Assembly (NCBI GenBank): GCA_965268275.1
Contig: OZ254168.1
Span: 248,001 to 312,000 of the forward strand
Source: AAA044-D11 sp965268275
Lineage (GTDB): Bacteria > Actinomycetota > Actinomycetes > Nanopelagicales > Nanopelagicaceae
Direction: 5' to 3'
Length of the DNA: 64,000 nt
A program made the position numbers and the translations under genes. The notes below the pieces were generated by a model. That model searched no databases. It was not told the origin of the DNA and saw only the letters and a program-made list of their open reading frames with translations. Below are positions 16,903 through 24,532 of the stretch, piece after piece (the stretch's first letter is position 1; the number at the start of each line of letters is the position of its first letter).

Positions 16903-16908
16903 TTTCTC

Positions 16909-17760
16909 ATGCGCAAATTACTAGCCGGATTTTTAGCATCCTTACTAATTGGTTCAACCATTGGCAGCGGTGTTGCCAATTCTCATCAACCCTTAGTCTT
17001 GTTGGATACTGATACTTCGGCGTCAAAAGGTCCATTAATTGTCGATGGAACACTTTCATTTGCAATCCGGGCAGCATTTACCCAGGCCGGCCAGAAGAAA
17101 GCTTTTCGTGCTCAATTTAATAAAGGCGATGAACTCACTGTTCAATACTTGATAGTTGATAAGAAGCCAGAGAGCGCATTGCGTAAAAAGTCTTTACCAG
17201 CACTCGTTATTACTAGCCCTACCGGATCTAAAGTAACAATGAAATTTACTGAGCGAACAAAGTTTTTCGAACCATATAGCCGTGTGAATTATCTTTACCT
17301 TGGTCGCTACAGCGCCGATGCCGAGAGCGGTATTTACAACTTTGAGATCACTTCAAAAAGTAAAGCGGCAATCACAATAGGTGTTGGCGAAAAAGAAGGC
17401 GTAGTTGGCGAAGTGGTTCGCGGAACCTATGAAGCACCAAAACCAGTTGTAAGTTCAACACCAAAAGCTGAATCTTCAGCAACACCAAAACCAGTTGCAA
17501 GTCCAACACCAAAAGGCGAGGCTACCGGTTACACCATGGAGAAAGTGCGGGCCAATAACAGTGAAGCTAGCTGCTGGTCAGTAATCGATGGAAATGTTTA
17601 TGATTTAACACAGTGGATTGCTTCGCATCCAGGTGGAAAGGGAAACATTCTTTCGCTCTGCGGAAAGAATGGAACTGCAGAATTCGCATCTAAACACCGA
17701 GGCGATAGCAACCCGGAAGCACGCCTGAAGGGATTCTTGCTAGGACCACTGGCAAGCTAG
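16909..17760 (+). CDS. Exported protein with C-terminal cytochrome b5-like heme domain
   Basis: 283 residues in three parts. An N-terminal signal peptide (MRKLLAGFLASLLIGSTIG, no lipobox Cys) leads into a beta-rich domain of about 140 residues that I do not recognise. Then comes a linker of Pro-Lys-Ser-Thr repeats (about 185-205). The last ~75 residues match cytochrome b5: CWSVIDGNVYDLTQWIASHPGG gives the first heme His, and the His of SKHRGDS about 24 residues later is in place for the second ligand. An extracellular electron carrier or heme sensor is plausible. Two Cys in the domain (CWSV and SLCG) could form a disulfide. Partner unknown. Confidence 0.8.
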   Translation: MRKLLAGFLASLLIGSTIGSGVANSHQPLVLLDTDTSASKGPLIVDGTLSFAIRAAFTQAGQKKAFRAQFNKGDELTVQYLIVDKKPESALRKKSLPALVITSPTGSKVTMKFTERTKFFEPYSRVNYLYLGRYSADAESGIYNFEITSKSKAAITIGVGEKEGVVGEVVRGTYEAPKPVVSSTPKAESSATPKPVASPTPKGEATGYTMEKVRANNSEASCWSVIDGNVYDLTQWIASHPGGKGNILSLCGKNGTAEFASKHRGDSNPEARLKGFLLGPLAS

Positions 17761-17780
17761 ATTTTTATTAGCGGATTTGA

Positions 17781-18089
17781 TTAGGAAGCTGAAGAGAAAG
17801 AGCGCTCATCAACTTTCTGCTCGCGACTTAAGATTGCTAGTCGATCTTCTTCAGTAAGTCCGCCCCAGATTCCATATGGTTCAGCCAAAGTCAGCGCTTG
17901 TTTTCTGCATGCTTGAAGCACCGGACAAGAAGCACAAACTGCCTTAGCGGCATTCTCGCGATTCTTGCGACGAGGTCCGCGTTCACCATCGGTATAGAAA
18001 AACATTTCGGTTGGAAGCTCGCGACAGGCAGCAGATTCTTGCCATTCCCAATCAGAAGCGATTGGTCTAGGTTGCAATTGACTTGTCAT
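17781..18089 (-). CDS. whiB: WhiB-family iron-sulfur transcription regulator (WhiB3/WhiD-like)
   Basis: 102 residues, 4Fe-4S-binding actinobacterial regulator that acts with the primary sigma factor. The four Cys ligands are visible: one in SAACREL, then CASC and a Cys six residues on (CPVLQAC). The helix-turn G(I)WGG motif reads EPYGIWGGLTEEDR. The FFxxDGERG stretch and its place near groEL-guaB resemble mycobacterial WhiB3. The start at 18089 is fixed by AAAAGGAG; longer open frame upstream (to 18191) lacks these features and is rejected. It is divergent from the MerR/B12 gene. Confidence 0.93.
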   Translation of the reverse strand: MTSQLQPRPIASDWEWQESAACRELPTEMFFYTDGERGPRRKNRENAAKAVCASCPVLQACRKQALTLAEPYGIWGGLTEEDRLAILSREQKVDERSFSSAS

Positions 18090-18123
18090 CTGGGCTCCTT
18101 TTTCTGATCCGTGCGTGGGCCAA

Positions 18124-18152
18124 ATGCTACAACCGCGCCATAGGTTGTTCAA
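18124..18152 (-). promoter_or_regulatory. Promoter of whiB
   Basis: On the minus strand TTGAAC (18152-18147), a 17-base spacer, then TAGCAT (18129-18124), giving a leader of about 30 bases that contains the whiB Shine-Dalgarno sequence. One of the few full -35/-10 promoters seen. Confidence 0.6.
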
Positions 18153-18227
18153 GTATTTCCACCCTTTTGTTGCCAAATTCGTGAGTTTCAAGTGGCGCGC
18201 CTCACGCCAAGTGGGAAGAATTGCCTC

Positions 18228-19157
18228 ATGGCACTCACAGAAAGCACTGTTGACGAGGAAGATTCTCTAACCGTCGCAGCCGTTGCCAGAAGGCTCGGGG
18301 TAGCCCCAGCAACCCTTCGAACCTGGGACCGCCGGTATGGCATTGGCCCAAGTGAACATGATTCCGGAACTCATAGAAGATATTCCGCAACAGACTTAAT
18401 GAGATTAACTGCCATGACCCGTCTAATTGTTGCCGGTGTTACACCTAAAGACGCGGCCATTAAAGCGCTCGCTCTAAACGCTAAGAGCACAAAGTATTCA
18501 ATAAACAGAGTCGAGAAAGTTGTTCAAGAATCTGAAGCTAATGGCGATCTAGTCTCGCAGTTATATAAATCTGCACTGAAATTTGATCAAGTAAATATTG
18601 AAAAGATCATAAAAAAATCAATAGCTAATGTTGGTTTAGAAACAACTTGGGTCGAGGTGATTGCCCCACTTCTGACAGAGGTTGGCGATGATTGGGTCCG
18701 GACCGGGACCGGTATCGAAACGGAACATTTCTTAAGCGAAGTCTTACGAAAAATACTTAGTGAAAATCTAGGAAAAATAGCGAAACCAAAAAACGCCCGA
18801 CCAGTCTTGTTGGCATGTGTTGAAAATGAATACCACTCACTTGCACTAGCTGCTCTTGCTGCAGTTCTTGCAGAATCAGGAATCGAATGTATTTACCTAG
18901 GCGCTAGAACCCCACAAAGTGCATTGAACGAAGTCATTATCAAGTCCGCGCCACCAGCAATTTTTCTCTGGGCTCAGTTAAGCGAAAATGCAGATCATAA
19001 GTATGTTAAATCAATTCCAGCAATTCGCCCCGCGCCTCGAATACTTCTTGGTGGACCGGGATGGAAGTCGACGAAAGTTGAGCTAACAAATAAGTTGGTT
19101 ATTACTAAAGGTTTGAGCGATGCTCGAGAGCAGATAATGCAGGCTATTGCTGTTTAA
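18228..19157 (+). CDS. MerR-type regulator with B12-binding domain, CarH/LitR photoreceptor candidate
   Basis: 309 residues from the ATG. Residues about 12-80 are a MerR winged helix (SLTVAAVARRLGVAPATLRTWDRRYG). A helical bundle follows and ends in WVRTGTGIETEH: Trp156, nine residues, then Glu166-His167, exactly the W-x9-EH motif that in CarH packs on the adenosyl group of B12. A Rossmann-like B12-binding domain comes next, with ENEYHSLA, where His203 is placed as the lower cobalt ligand, 47 residues after the Trp (46 in Thermus CarH). Family knowledge: such proteins bind DNA in the dark and release it in light. A GTG at 18192 is an alternative start. Target genes are not evident. Confidence 0.85.
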   Translation: MALTESTVDEEDSLTVAAVARRLGVAPATLRTWDRRYGIGPSEHDSGTHRRYSATDLMRLTAMTRLIVAGVTPKDAAIKALALNAKSTKYSINRVEKVVQESEANGDLVSQLYKSALKFDQVNIEKIIKKSIANVGLETTWVEVIAPLLTEVGDDWVRTGTGIETEHFLSEVLRKILSENLGKIAKPKNARPVLLACVENEYHSLALAALAAVLAESGIECIYLGARTPQSALNEVIIKSAPPAIFLWAQLSENADHKYVKSIPAIRPAPRILLGGPGWKSTKVELTNKLVITKGLSDAREQIMQAIAV

Positions 19158-19209
19158 TTCCCGCTTAAAAGATAGGCGAAACGGGGGAAAACTAGCCAAT
19201 TTGATTGAC

Positions 19210-19215
19210 TAGACT
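19210..19215 (+). promoter_or_regulatory. -10 element of guaB (leaderless)
   Basis: TAGACT ends six bases before the guaB ATG; no Shine-Dalgarno sequence. Confidence 0.65.
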
Positions 19216-19221
19216 TAACCA

Positions 19222-20343
19222 ATGCTTGAAGGTGCTCGCGACAAAGTCGCAATGCTCGGACTCACGTACGATGATGTCCTGCTACTTCCGGATGCATCTG
19301 ATGTAGTTCCAAGTGAAGTTGATACCAGAACTCGCTTAACCCAGAAAATAACTTTAGAAATTCCACTTGTTTCTTCAGCAATGGACACAGTCACCGAATC
19401 AGAAATGGCCATTGCAATGGCTAAGGCTGGTGGGATCGGAATAATTCATCGTAATTTACCGATTGAAGATCAAGTAAAAAATGTAAAGGCTGTTAAAGCT
19501 CACGGAATTGTTGGCGCCGCTGTTGGTGTTGGTGATGATGGTTTTGCACGAGCAACTGCGCTAATCGAAGCTGGCGTTGATGTTGTTGTAGTCGATACTG
19601 CGCACGGACACCATCGCGCAGTTTTAGATGCAATCGCGAGAATTAAGAAGGCATATCCTGCAATTCAAATCATTGGTGGCAACGTCGCAACACGTGCCGG
19701 AGCCCAAGCGCTAATTAATGCTGGCGCAGATGCCGTAAAAGTTGGCGTTGGTCCCGGATCAATCTGCACAACTCGTGTTGTCGCAGGTGTCGGAGTCCCA
19801 CAAATAACTGCAATCATGGAAGCACACAAGGCATGTGTTAAGGCCGATATTCCACTTATTGCAGATGGTGGCTTGCAATATTCTGGCGACATAGCAAAAG
19901 CAATTGTTGCTGGTGCAGATTCAGTAATGCTTGGTTCTTTACTTGCTGGTTGCGATGAATCACCCGGAGAACTTGTAGAAGTTGGCGGCAAAAAATTTAA
20001 GGCATATCGTGGAATGGGTTCACTTGGCGCTATGCAATCTCGCGGAGATAAAAAGTCTTATTCCAAGGATCGCTACATGCAAGATGATGTTTTAGCTGAA
20101 GATAAATTAGTTCCAGAAGGTATTGAAGGAAAAGTTGCATATCGCGGCCCAGTTTCTGAAATGGTTCATCAACTTGTTGGCGGGCTTCGATCTGGAATGG
20201 GTTATGCCGGATCCCCGACAATCGCTGATTTACAGCAGAATGGCCAACTAATTCAGATAACTTCAGCTGGATTACAAGAGAGCCACCCTCATGATGTTTT
20301 GCACGTTGCAGATGCCCCGAACTACACCGGAAAAGGAAAGTAG
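19222..20343 (+). CDS. guaB: IMP dehydrogenase lacking CBS domains
   Basis: Oxidises IMP to XMP with NAD, the committed step to GMP. 373 residues against the usual ~490. The barrel start (LTYDDVLLLPDASDVVPSEVDT) and the catalytic loop GPGSICTTR with Cys192 are intact, as are the flap region and the C terminus. What is missing is the pair of CBS domains (about 115-120 residues): after IEDQVKNVK near residue 90 the sequence goes straight to HGIVGAAVGVG. The frame is continuous, so this is a clean loss. The CBS pair normally binds ATP/GTP and sets allosteric control, so this enzyme is likely constitutively regulated. guaB3 follows after two bases. Confidence 0.95.
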   Translation: MLEGARDKVAMLGLTYDDVLLLPDASDVVPSEVDTRTRLTQKITLEIPLVSSAMDTVTESEMAIAMAKAGGIGIIHRNLPIEDQVKNVKAVKAHGIVGAAVGVGDDGFARATALIEAGVDVVVVDTAHGHHRAVLDAIARIKKAYPAIQIIGGNVATRAGAQALINAGADAVKVGVGPGSICTTRVVAGVGVPQITAIMEAHKACVKADIPLIADGGLQYSGDIAKAIVAGADSVMLGSLLAGCDESPGELVEVGGKKFKAYRGMGSLGAMQSRGDKKSYSKDRYMQDDVLAEDKLVPEGIEGKVAYRGPVSEMVHQLVGGLRSGMGYAGSPTIADLQQNGQLIQITSAGLQESHPHDVLHVADAPNYTGKGK

Positions 20344-20345
20344 CC

Positions 20346-21458
20346 ATGAACGAAATCGAAATCGGACCAGGCAAGCGGGCCCGCGTAGGTTATTCATTCG
20401 ATGATATTGCAATAGTCCCTAGCCGACGAACCCGTGATCCAGAAGAAGTTTCAATTGCCTGGCAGATTGATGCATACAAGTTCTCACTTCCAATGATGGC
20501 CGCGCCAATGGATTCGGTTGTTTCACCAGATACTGCAATTGCAATCGGAAAACTTGGTGGTCTTGGCGTGTTAAATCTTGAAGGTCTTTGGACTCGTCAT
20601 GATGATCCAAGAATTCCACTTGGCGAAATTGCATCAATGCCACAAGATAAAGCTATTCGCAGAATGCAGGAACTTTATTCACTGCCGATTCGACCAGAAT
20701 TAATAAAAGAGCGCATCGCTCAGATTCGTGCTGCTGGCGTAACAGTTGCAGCAGCCCTTTCGCCACAACGCACAGCAGAACATGCAAAGGCTGTTATTGA
20801 TGCCGGTGTAGATATCTTCGTGATTCGCGGAACAACAGTTAGTGCCGAACACGTATCTGCCGAGATCGCGCCACTTAATTTGAAGAAGTTTATCTATGAA
20901 TTAGATGTGCCAGTAATTGTTGGTGGATGTGCAACCGGAACTGGCGCTCTGCACTTAATGCGTGCAGGTGCTGCAGGCGTCTTGGTTGGCTTCGGTGGCG
21001 GAGCTGCTCACACAACTCGTTCAGTATTAGGAATTGCAGTGCCAATGGCATCAGCAGTTGCCGAAGTTGCATCTGCACGTCGAGATTACATGGATGAATC
21101 TGGCGGACGTTTTGTTCACGTAATTGCAGATGGATCTGTTGGTAAGTCTGGCGATATTGCTAAAGCAATTGCATGTGGCGCCGATGCAGTAATGATGGGC
21201 TCACCTCTTGCAAAGGCAGTTGAATCACCTGGAAAAGGCTGGCACTGGGGATCAGAAGCACATCATCTTGAATTACCACGTGGCGATAGAGTTCAAGTCG
21301 GAACTGTCGGAAGCTTGGAAGAAATCCTTGTCGGTCCATCACATCTTGCTGATGGCAGCATGAATTTGTTTGGCGCACTACGACGTGCAATGGCTACATC
21401 TGGCTACTCAGATCTAAAAGAGTTCCAGCGCGTTGAAGTTGTAATTGACCGTGTCTGA
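20346..21458 (+). CDS. guaB3: GuaB3-family IMP dehydrogenase-related protein
   Basis: 370 residues, a second IMPDH/GMPR-fold protein immediately downstream of guaB, an arrangement usual in actinobacteria. Starts EIGPGKRARVGYSFDDIAIVPSRRTRDPEEV, typical of GuaB3, and keeps phosphate-binding Gly loops (ADGSVGKSGDIAKAIACGADAVMMGSPLA). The loop that holds the catalytic Cys in IMPDH reads GFGGGAAHTTR, with no Cys. Function in actinobacteria is unsettled; related proteins elsewhere have been assigned IMPDH-type chemistry. Probably co-transcribed with guaB and guaA. Confidence 0.9.
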   Translation: MNEIEIGPGKRARVGYSFDDIAIVPSRRTRDPEEVSIAWQIDAYKFSLPMMAAPMDSVVSPDTAIAIGKLGGLGVLNLEGLWTRHDDPRIPLGEIASMPQDKAIRRMQELYSLPIRPELIKERIAQIRAAGVTVAAALSPQRTAEHAKAVIDAGVDIFVIRGTTVSAEHVSAEIAPLNLKKFIYELDVPVIVGGCATGTGALHLMRAGAAGVLVGFGGGAAHTTRSVLGIAVPMASAVAEVASARRDYMDESGGRFVHVIADGSVGKSGDIAKAIACGADAVMMGSPLAKAVESPGKGWHWGSEAHHLELPRGDRVQVGTVGSLEEILVGPSHLADGSMNLFGALRRAMATSGYSDLKEFQRVEVVIDRV

Positions 21459-23010
21459 TTCAAAAAATCAGGAACTAGTTTTAGTAGTTGATTTTGGCGC
21501 TCAATACGCACAGTTAATTGCTCGTCGCGTTCGCCAAGCGCAGGTTTATTCGGAAATAGTTCCATCATCAATGCCGATTGCAAAGATGTTAGAGAAAAAC
21601 CCAAAAGCAATTATTTTATCGGGCGGGCCTTCAAGTGTTTATGAAGCAGGTGCACCGACTCTTGATTCCAAAATTTTTGAAGCTGGGATTCCAATCTTCG
21701 GAATTTGTTACGGATTCCAGGTTATGGCTGCCGCGCTTGGCGGAGTAGTTACTAAGACCGGAAAATCAGAATTTGGTCGAACCATACTTACTCATAAATC
21801 GAATTCTAAATTATTCGCTAATCTGCCAAAAGAGTTCAGTGTTTGGATGAGCCATGGTGACAGCGTTACAACCGCACCATCTGGATTTACGCCAATCGCA
21901 AGCACCAGTGATACTGAAATTGTTGCATTTGAAAATAGCGATGCCAAGTTATCGGGAGTTCAATTTCATCCTGAAGTTTTACACTCTGAAAATGGTCAAG
22001 AAATTCTCCGTCGCTGGCTAATTGATGTTGTTGGATGCAAGCCAACATGGAATTCTGAAAACATAGTTAGTACCGAAGTTGAAAAGATTAAGTCTCTTGT
22101 TGGAAAAGGAAGAGTCCTTTGCGGCTTATCTGGTGGCGTGGATTCAGCAGTAGCAGCGGCAATTGTTCAGAAAGCAGTGGGCTCGCAACTTACCTGCGTA
22201 TTTGTTGACCACGGTTTACTTCGCGAAGGTGAAGCCGAACAAGTAGAGCGTGATTTTGTTGCATCAACTGGAGTAACACTTAAAGTCGTTGATGCTAAAG
22301 AACGCTTTTTGACTGCTCTAGCTGGTGTTACTGATCCAGAAACTAAGCGGAAGATAATTGGCAACGAATTTATTAGAGTTTTCGAGGCAGCGGCTCGAGA
22401 AATTTCAGCTACCGAACCAATTGATTTTCTAGTTCAAGGAACTTTGTATCCCGATGTTGTTGAATCTGGTGGTGGCGATGGCGCAGCAAACATTAAATCG
22501 CATCACAATGTTGGTGGCTTGCCAGATGATTTACAATTTAAATTAATCGAACCACTTCGCACATTGTTTAAAGATGAAGTTCGATATGCCGGGCTTTCCA
22601 TGGGGCTTCCCGAAGAGATTATTTGGCGCCAGCCATTTCCTGGACCAGGTCTTGCAATTCGAATAGTTGGCGAAGTGACTGAGAATAGACTTAGAATCTT
22701 GCGAAAAGCTGATGCAATAGCCCGAAATGAATTGCGCAAGGCAGATTTAGATCGGATAATTTGGCAGTGTCCAGTTGTTTTATTGGCTGATGTAAGAAGT
22801 GTTGGAGTTCAGGGCGATGGCCGAACTTACGGTCACCCAATTGTGCTTCGACCTGTTTCATCAGAAGATGCAATGACTGCAGATTGGAGTCGAGTTCCAT
22901 ACGAAGTATTGGAGAAGATTTCGACGCGCATTACAAATGAAGTTAGCGAAGTAAATAGAGTGGTTCTCGATGTAACATCAAAACCACCAGGAACAATTGA
23001 ATGGGAATAA
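21451..23010 (+). CDS. guaA: GMP synthase (glutamine-hydrolysing)
   Basis: Converts XMP to GMP with ATP and glutamine. About 519 residues. Class I glutaminase domain first (GICYGFQ with nucleophile Cys near residue 85, QFHPEV with catalytic His), then the ATP-pyrophosphatase domain with SGGVDSAV near residue 230, and the C-terminal dimerisation domain ending in KPPGTIEWE. The GTG at 21451 overlaps the guaB3 stop by eight bases; a TTG at 21445 is the alternative. Completes the three-gene GMP operon. Confidence 0.96.
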   Translation: MSDSKNQELVLVVDFGAQYAQLIARRVRQAQVYSEIVPSSMPIAKMLEKNPKAIILSGGPSSVYEAGAPTLDSKIFEAGIPIFGICYGFQVMAAALGGVVTKTGKSEFGRTILTHKSNSKLFANLPKEFSVWMSHGDSVTTAPSGFTPIASTSDTEIVAFENSDAKLSGVQFHPEVLHSENGQEILRRWLIDVVGCKPTWNSENIVSTEVEKIKSLVGKGRVLCGLSGGVDSAVAAAIVQKAVGSQLTCVFVDHGLLREGEAEQVERDFVASTGVTLKVVDAKERFLTALAGVTDPETKRKIIGNEFIRVFEAAAREISATEPIDFLVQGTLYPDVVESGGGDGAANIKSHHNVGGLPDDLQFKLIEPLRTLFKDEVRYAGLSMGLPEEIIWRQPFPGPGLAIRIVGEVTENRLRILRKADAIARNELRKADLDRIIWQCPVVLLADVRSVGVQGDGRTYGHPIVLRPVSSEDAMTADWSRVPYEVLEKISTRITNEVSEVNRVVLDVTSKPPGTIEWE

Positions 23011-23041
23011 TTTAGTGGGAAAGCGAGTGAGAGAAGTGCAG

Positions 23042-23740
23042 ATGAAACGAACCAGTCGTGCAATAACTTTTACAGTTATTGTTGCTTTTGGTCTTTCGTT
23101 ATTTGCGGCATCTCCTGCAAGTGCTGAAAAGAAGGCAAAGAATTCTAAGAAAGCTAGCCAAGTCGCAAAGGTGCAAACTCTCTGTAAGCCAACTAAAGCT
23201 GTTGGACACAAGCCAATGAAGCTACCGGTTCCAGAAGTTAAGAGACCATTTGTGAACCGAACTTTTATTCTTACAACAAACTGTGGTGAGATCCAGATCG
23301 AAGCAGATGGAATAAATGCACCACTCACAGTCATTTCAATGTCTTACTTAGCAAATAAAGGTTTCTTTGATAAATCACCTTGTCATCGGGTAACCAATCA
23401 AGGAATATTTGTTCTGCAATGTGGCGATCCATCGGGAACTGGATCAGGTGGTCCGGCTTACACAGCACCCGACGAGAATCTTCCTAAGGGCACTGGAAAC
23501 ATCTATCCAGCAGGTTCTGTTGCAATGGCAAATTCCGGTCCAAATACAAATGGCAGTCAGTTCTTTATTATTTATGAAGATAATTCCAGGCTTGCTCCAA
23601 ATTACACGCTCTGGGGCAAAGTTGTTAAAGGTCTAGAGATTGTTAAAGCAGTTGCCGCATTTGGTTCTGATAATTCTCACCCAGCGGGCGGTGGGGTTCC
23701 AAACCAACCAATTACAATTGAAAAAGCGGTATCTCGCTAA
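23042..23740 (+). CDS. Exported cyclophilin-type peptidyl-prolyl isomerase
   Basis: 232 residues. Signal peptide from MKRTSRAITFTVIV to SPASA, then a Lys-rich stretch and a cyclophilin domain: TNCGEIQIEAD, CHRVTNQGIFVLQCGDP with the catalytic Arg, GSVAMANSG and GPNTNGSQFFI. Cys replaces Phe in the usual FHRV, and three Cys in the domain could pair outside the cell. It probably assists folding of exported proteins. Start set at ATG 23042; the open frame begins earlier (22997) inside the end of guaA. Its stop directly abuts that of the convergent deacetylase gene. Confidence 0.93.
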   Translation: MKRTSRAITFTVIVAFGLSLFAASPASAEKKAKNSKKASQVAKVQTLCKPTKAVGHKPMKLPVPEVKRPFVNRTFILTTNCGEIQIEADGINAPLTVISMSYLANKGFFDKSPCHRVTNQGIFVLQCGDPSGTGSGGPAYTAPDENLPKGTGNIYPAGSVAMANSGPNTNGSQFFIIYEDNSRLAPNYTLWGKVVKGLEIVKAVAAFGSDNSHPAGGGVPNQPITIEKAVSR

Positions 23741-24466
23741 TTAATCGCTAGAAACTATTTTAAATATTTCAGCCAAGTGACCGTCAGGCAAGCCGTGCAA
23801 CTTTGCATTTCGCTCGCCCCATTCGCGCAGCATGTTCTCTAGATTTGGATTATGCGCAGTCTGGCTTACATGTGCATGTAATGCAGCAATCTTCTTATCG
23901 AAAGTTTCAGTTACATCAACAACATGATCGGGCGTGTGATGGGACATCACCCAAAGTTCGCGGACCCGCCAAGGCTCTAAGCCTTCATCTTTAAGTAAAT
24001 CTTCAAAAGCAAATGGATTTCTGGCATCTGGATAAACCGCCTGAATCGCAGCTTCGCCTGCCGCCATATGATCTGGATGACTTGAAAACAATCGATCCCA
24101 ATTTCGTTCAGGGCTTTGGACCAACATTCGTTGTGGCTTGCTCTTTCTAATCTCGCGGACAATTTGTTTACGCAATTCAATAGTTGGAACTAGCCAGCCA
24201 TCGCGATGATTTAAGAATTCAATGTTTGTTACTCCCAGAATTTTTCCAGCATCACGCTGTTCTTTCTGCCTAATCTTTGGCATCTCTTCACGTGGAACAT
24301 CAGGATCTTCGCCACCTTGATCACCGTTGGTGCAAATGCAGTATGAAACTTCAATTCCTTTTGCTGTCCATTGCGCAATAGTTCCAGCAGCTCCGAAATC
24401 GAGGTCATCTGGATGCGCAGTTACGACTAGAACACGTTCAATTTCAGAATCATCTAAAGGAGGCAT
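23741..24466 (-). CDS. PIG-L/LmbE-family deacetylase
   Basis: 241 residues. The zinc site motifs are present: TAHPDDLDFG near residue 16 and SHPDHMAAG near residue 135. This family removes N-acetyl groups from GlcNAc conjugates (MshB, BshB) or cleaves thiol-sugar conjugates (Mca). NGDQGGEDPDVPREEMPKIRQKEQRDAG resembles the MshB/Mca branch, and mycothiol metabolism would suit an actinobacterium, but I cannot separate these from sequence alone. Start fixed by a leaderless -10 element six bases upstream; divergent from pcrA. Confidence 0.82.
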   Translation of the reverse strand: MPPLDDSEIERVLVVTAHPDDLDFGAAGTIAQWTAKGIEVSYCICTNGDQGGEDPDVPREEMPKIRQKEQRDAGKILGVTNIEFLNHRDGWLVPTIELRKQIVREIRKSKPQRMLVQSPERNWDRLFSSHPDHMAAGEAAIQAVYPDARNPFAFEDLLKDEGLEPWRVRELWVMSHHTPDHVVDVTETFDKKIAALHAHVSQTAHNPNLENMLREWGERNAKLHGLPDGHLAEIFKIVSSD

Positions 24467-24472
24467 TCCCCA

Positions 24473-24478
24473 ATCTTA
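24473..24478 (-). promoter_or_regulatory. -10 element of the PIG-L deacetylase gene (leaderless)
   Basis: On the minus strand TAAGAT is followed by TGGGGA and the ATG. The context CCTAAGATTGGG is the same as that before the MgtE-N/CBS gene at 61935. Confidence 0.65.
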
Positions 24479-24519
24479 GGAGAACTCCACACATTATGTG
24501 CACCGTTAACATGAGTCGT

Positions 24520-24525
24520 TAGACT
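24520..24525 (+). promoter_or_regulatory. -10 element of pcrA (leaderless)
   Basis: TAGACT ends seven bases before the pcrA ATG; no Shine-Dalgarno sequence. Back to back with the deacetylase promoter, 41 bases apart. Confidence 0.6.
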
Positions 24526-24532
24526 CCGACTC

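Noticed and set aside
17440..17525. Tandem repeat in the b5 gene as a DNA repeat element
   Set aside because: It is the coding sequence of an imperfect Pro-Lys-Ser-Thr linker, not a separate repeat.
18090..18191. Extended N terminus for WhiB up to 18191
   Set aside because: The strong Shine-Dalgarno sequence and promoter lie inside this stretch, and WhiB proteins start close to the first Cys region.
19222..20343. CBS-less guaB as a frameshift or assembly error
   Set aside because: One continuous frame with normal sequence on both sides of the missing insert and no leftover CBS sequence.
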